This document shows, piece by piece, positions 59,601 through 64,000 of a stretch of 64,000 nucleotides of DNA. Within the stretch, counting starts at the first letter, position 1. Each line of letters starts with the position of its first letter. This stretch comes from Megalopta genalis (Eukaryota; Arthropoda; Insecta; Hymenoptera; Halictidae), in contig NC_135017.1 of assembly GCF_051020955.1 (NCBI RefSeq), positions 27,498,689-27,562,688 of the forward strand, in the 5' to 3' direction. The translations under genes were made by a program, and so were the position numbers. The notes under the pieces were generated by a model. The model made no database searches. It was not told where the DNA came from and was given only the letters and a program-made list of their open reading frames with translations.

Positions 59601-60535
59601 AAAGTTCATTTTCTTTTAAATCATCGCATTCTTTAAAATTTCCTTTAAAGTTTAACGATGTCTGTCATTTATGCGAATGAAAAATCAATTTTCTATTGGT
59701 GATTTATTCCTATCAAATTCTTGACATAACTGTTATTTTTGGTCCCTGCAAGAATAGATCCGACAAGTAGAAGGTAGTCGCAGATCGTTTAACCCTGTCA
59801 CGCAAGCCGGGCACTAACTTAATTCCAAGGGTCACTTGAACGTCCAACATCGGCAGGAATCCGCTGTGATCTAGGGAGGGCGGGGGAGGGTGGGAGGGAA
59901 GTAAAAGCACGTCTCAACGAATTTAATAGCTTCGCGGGAACGCGCAACACTGTTCCATACACCTCTGCCCACTTATCATCGACCTCTACGTGCACGATGC
60001 CGTCATAATTCAGTATTCCGCGGGGATTAGACGCGCGCGGTTTTTCGTGCTTCACCGTCCCGTCGCGGGTTACTGCTCGACTAACCGAGTTAAACTGCCG
60101 ACCTGTTTTGCATGGGGCGCCATCAATTATCGTTTCTAAGTCGCGCGAATAATGTCTCAATATATTACACCGCGCACCGTGTCATAATTCATATTTAATA
60201 TAGCCCTCGGACCATTTATTAAATCCCGGCAGCTTCGGTTTTCCAGACATTTTGCTCTGATTTTATCATGCGCGAATTACAATCCACAGACTGAGGCTTG
60301 TAATTTATGCTGCGCGAGGATGAAAACGGGTGGTCGAGGATTTTAGATTGCATCAGAGTAATTTGGAGAACCGTGAATACTAAGTACGGGAAATGTTTCG
60401 TCGTATTGCACTCTAAACAACTGACTGGTTTCACTCGTCTTGTAAAAATTATAGGATCGCGTTCATTTAGACTTTTGCTATTTTTTTTTATAGTAGTATA
60501 GGGTAGTGGAGCCGGTCACTTTGGGGTGATCAATT
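59601..60535. other. GC-richer stretch, no gene assigned
   Basis: 59750-60180 is CpG-rich with an opposed 113-codon frame and a 65-codon frame on the - strand, neither with motifs or splice pairs. Confidence 0.35.
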
Positions 60536-60540
60536 TATCC

Positions 60541-60706
60541 TATGTCATATTATATCATATTATATCATATTATATCATATTATATCATATTATATCATAT
60601 TATATCATATTATATCATATTATATCATATTATATCATATTATATCATATATCATATTATATCATATTATATCATATTATATCATATATCATATTATATC
60701 ATATCA
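60541..60706 (+). repeat. 10-bp microsatellite (CATATTATAT)n
   Basis: About 16 near-perfect copies, with two short deletions to CATAT near 60646-60690. The two Tyr/Ile/His-rich + frames of 64 and 74 codons are readings of it. Confidence 0.95.
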
Positions 60707-62440
60707 TATTTATTGAATAAGACATATTATATTTCTTATTTTCTTATTTTGTTCATTTTTCAATAAAAAAATTCAATATGTCTTGCTCGAGAAATATAAA
60801 GTTAATTACATTAATAAGTTAATCAGACATATTAACGTTTAGCCAAGTGACGTTAAGTTAACTAAAATTAATGGAACATATTAAATTTTTATATTCTTTT
60901 ATTTTGTTAATTTCTGAATAAAAACATTTACAAAATCAGAATTATCAAAGAAAAGAGATTCTCATGCAACGTCGACGAAGGCATGTGATTTTTGAAAAAC
61001 AGACTATCGGTATAAAAATACGAATCTCCTTGCTGTTCATTATATCGCGCAAGTTCTGCGACCCCTTTCGGCGATAAGATCAACACACGATGATTAAAAA
61101 ATTGATCGACTTATCAATCTTTTACGAAGCTGGCTCACTTTGTTACAAATTACACCGGGAATCCCTAATTTTATCTTTGTTCTGAAGTAACTTTCGTATA
61201 CGTCAAGTTACAATTAGTCCAAAGTAAATTCGCAACAGTTAGGTACTTGCTTTTACTATAATTACATAAGATTCCCCCCACCCCCTTAATAAATGCCAAT
61301 AATAATGAGATGAAATTGCATTGCCCGTGCGAAAAGGGAAGAAGAGTACGATGGGTTGGTTTTACTCTAACCTCAAATTTGAAGGGTATTTTGCCCGGCG
61401 CAAGCACGATAAAATCGTATGAATACGAAAGGGAATACGTTCCTTGGGCTGCATGGTGTTTTCTTTTGTTCGGTTAAATAGAGTGGTTCGATAATTAGGT
61501 GAATCAACCGCGTGGTATGGTTGTTCTTGAAAGGATCTTCAAATGGTTGGAAAAGAGAAATACGTGACCGGGCACGTTGAGCCATTAATTAGAACGTGCC
61601 GCTATAGTTTTCGTGCGTTTCGGCGCTTGGATCGTTAAAACCGGAGCGGGGAGCCCCGAAAGCAGATACAACAAACAACGTCAATCGTTCAAATAACATG
61701 GGAAATTAAAGCCGGGCGATGCAGCGAGGACGGCAACTTGTAATTAAAGTGGTTTCCAGTAGAGTATCGATTACCTGTTTCGACTGATTGCGAGTGGAAC
61801 ATAAATCGCGTTTCAGTTTTGCAGGACCATAGTTGCAAATATAATGGAAACCGAGGAACGAATAACTCGATGAAATGTAATTAACTCGACAGCGTGATAA
61901 CAAGAATTAATGATTATTTCTTCGATCACGATTAAGCCGCAACAATTTATGCTAATTTACACTCTTGCCGGCAAATGTTGCGAAATTGAATCCTGCGCAA
62001 ATTCTGTCGCGAATGTTTTACTTTGTCGCCGAGCATTTATACTTTCATTAAACATACATCAATTTCAATAACATTGCATGTCTCGCGTGCGTATGGGTGA
62101 CTTTCTTTTTCAAAAAAGTTGGTGCACGCTCCTGGGTGATATTTATTTATGAAACGCTCTGCTGCGTTCGTGGGATTCAGTTTTAATGAGTCATTAGTAT
62201 ACCGCGGTTCTTTGTGCAAAATACAAATTATCTGCACCAATTCCAAGACATAGGAACCAAGCGCAATTTTATTTCTCTTTTAAATAATTGTAATAAGTTG
62301 TACTTAACGTATCAATATTTTTGGTTTCTTTTAATTTTTTTCACTATTCTGTGTAATAATAAAATCATTCTATGTAATGCATAAAATCCGCGGTCCAGTC
62401 ATTAGTGATGACAATAAATTGTTACGGAGCAGATAAATAT
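60707..62440. other. Mixed stretch, no gene assigned
   Basis: AT-rich to 61140, then moderately complex (61300-62250) with reverse frames of 65-78 codons lacking motifs. A lone end ATGCATAAAATCCGCGGTCC at about 62379-62398 faces the MITE that follows. Confidence 0.4.
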
Positions 62441-62746
62441 TAGACTGCGGATTTTATACATTCATGGGAAAACTACGTTAGTAAAACACGGAATTACGCA
62501 TTACCTGCAATCGATTAATACCATTAAAAGAAGATATACATATATATTTGACTTCTGTCTTATGCAACATATTTTTATTTTGTACGATGTTTCACATTAT
62601 AATAATTATACATGGTGGTATAATTACACTTTCTGTTCTTATTTATACAAGAATAATTCGTATAAAATAAAAGACATGTTCGTCTAGCTTTGATTTCTCA
62701 CAATTAACTTAAACAATCCTCATCACCTATAAAAATCCGCAGTCTA
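62441..62746. mobile_element. TA-flanked MITE of the GACTGCGGATTTTA family, copy 3
   Basis: The left end is TAGACTGCGGATTTTATACA and the right end is CCTATAAAAATCCGCAGTCTA; TA makes the outermost bases. It is 306 bp long with an AT-rich interior and no transposase. Confidence 0.75.
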
Positions 62747-63420
62747 ATTATATCAGTAGTATAACAAATTTTACACCCATTGTACGTCTAATGATCGTGT
62801 ATTAACTCGTCTATTAACTCCTTAACTTGTACTTCATAATTTATATTTATTGTATGCTAACCTCTGTTTCATTGTTCAAATATTAATCATAGAAGGGTAG
62901 AATTTATTTCGATTTAAGAGACGTGAATAACATTCGTATTCAGTCCATCGCGTTTCAAATCCTCGAAACGAGACTGACACCAAATTTTACATCAAAGATA
63001 CATCAATAACCACTTCTCTGTTCGTAATATTATTTCATTAAAAATATTTTCATTAGTTAAACTGAAGGACATGGAAACGTGAACCTATTATTCAGATTTT
63101 GAGTATTTCAATATTTGGATACTCTCGAGACAAGCTACACACACTTTTTCAAATTAAAACAAAACCAACAAAAATATGGACTACAGTGTTTATGACAACA
63201 ATTAATTTATTCGCCATTATTATCTATTCGAATTAAGAGGTAATTTTAAAATAATCAGCTGCACGTGTATTTTCAGAAAAAAGAAAGAATGATTAAATAT
63301 CTAAAAAATTTCAGAATTACACCGTCAGAGTTACACTAGGAAAACTCTCCGTAAGTCGCATAAAATGGAAATATCGCGGTTCAGAAGAACAATTTCGAAT
63401 CCATAATTAAACCAGCCTCG
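62747..63420. other. AT-rich stretch, no gene seen
   Basis: No supported frame. GCCTCGAGCGCAAAGGGTTGAA at about 63415-63435 is a lone right end of the CCCTTTGCACTCGA piggyBac-type family. Confidence 0.45.
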
Positions 63421-64000
63421 AGCGCAAAGGGTTGAACGAAATAACGTCACGCGTCCGTCATTGACACGTATCGTTGCTCAAAAATCGGATCCACCCGTAT
63501 CAAGAAACCCTCTGTTTGTCGATTCCCAGTTCGTGGTCCGTGCACGCGCATAAAGTTCCGCAGTCGAGTCACGGCCGCTAAAACGAGCCTCTAAGGACAT
63601 CGCATAAAGGTATTCGAAGGGACTTTTAACGAGGCCGGTCGCGTAGCTGTCGAGTGTCACGGGTGGCCTAAACGCGATCGGGGTACGGCCGTAGCCGTGT
63701 GCAAAAGGTGCAACGGGACGGTTAATTAGGAATCGTTGTGGGCCGGCGCGGCGCGGCGCGGTGCGGCGCGGAACGGCGTGCCGGGACGCAGCCCCCAGCA
63801 GTCGCGATCAGTATTCCGCACGCTTCACGCGGGGACCACTTAATGTCGGTGCATGTGACTCTAAATCTCCGGTCTGCGGCGAGTACGCATGGGGTCAATT
63901 GGTGGGTCCTTAAATCGTGAAATCTCGGTACGATGACAAATCGCTGTTATATACGCTCCTGTTCCCCGGCGCGGCGCGCCGCGATCTCGAGAAAGTCGAG
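63421..64000. other. CpG-rich island at the right edge
   Basis: Very high GC for this window, with a (GCGCG) run (GGCGCGGCGCGGCGCGGTGC) at about 63744-63770. Opposed 60-codon frames are unsupported. It may be the start of a promoter or exon region continuing past the window. Confidence 0.4.

Noticed and set aside
60526..60766. Two Tyr/Ile/His repeat frames
   Set aside because: They are readings of the (CATATTATAT)n microsatellite.
39746..64000. Next FGF exon
   Set aside because: Looked for a phase-1 acceptor followed by FGF core residues (YLCM, GxLY type). Nothing convincing was seen, so the intron probably continues beyond the window.

Overview
This window is eukaryotic nuclear DNA from an insect, most likely a hymenopteran (bee, wasp or ant). 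That placement is an inference. It rests on an AT-rich background broken by CpG-rich islands, many small TA- and TTAA-flanked inverted-repeat elements, a eukaryotic tRNA followed by a Pol III T-run, and an intron-containing fibroblast growth factor (FGF) gene. No bacterial-style operons, CRISPR arrays or viral genes were seen. Most open reading frames here are chance readings of AT-rich or purine-rich sequence.

The one clearly recognisable protein gene is an FGF on the + strand. Its exon is open from about 38161. The first in-frame ATG is at 38485, and a GTGAGT donor interrupts the FGF core at 39745/39746. About 420 codons are visible, ending just after the start of the beta-trefoil domain (HLQILPDGTVNG). 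The rest of the domain was not found in the remaining 24 kb, so the first intron probably runs past the window. Upstream, 34.3-38.4 kb is a GC-rich leader or promoter region. It contains a 1.5-kb purine-only-like strand (34.6-36.1 kb), a (GA)20 tract and a (GGA)n tract. Intron 1 opens with decayed tandem copies of a unit of about 150 bp (39.96-40.69 kb).

A tRNA-Lys(CTT) gene lies at 21851-21923. A probable first coding exon of an unidentified + strand gene lies at 24565-24632, after a TATA-like box and an ATG-free leader and before a GTAAGG donor. A 167-codon orphan frame at 54.3-54.9 kb ends exactly on a GTAAGT donor and is kept as a weak candidate.

The rest is intergenic or intronic and rich in non-autonomous transposons. 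These are piggyBac-type MITEs with TTAA sites (488-718, 19392-19614, 27988-28240, 29143-29373, 49341-49565, 57024-57263), a Tc1/mariner-type MITE (11926-12247) and a pogo/Tigger-like MITE (33809-34155). There is also a strongly palindromic TA-flanked family ending CAGTAAATTCTC (six or more copies), a TA-flanked family ending GACTGCGGATTTTA, a family of about 0.5-0.9 kb stuffed with TTCGAATAA (four copies), and several perfect fold-backs. Tandem repeats with 10-, 13-, 20-, 24-, 30/60-, 56- and 90-bp units account for many of the longer spurious frames.
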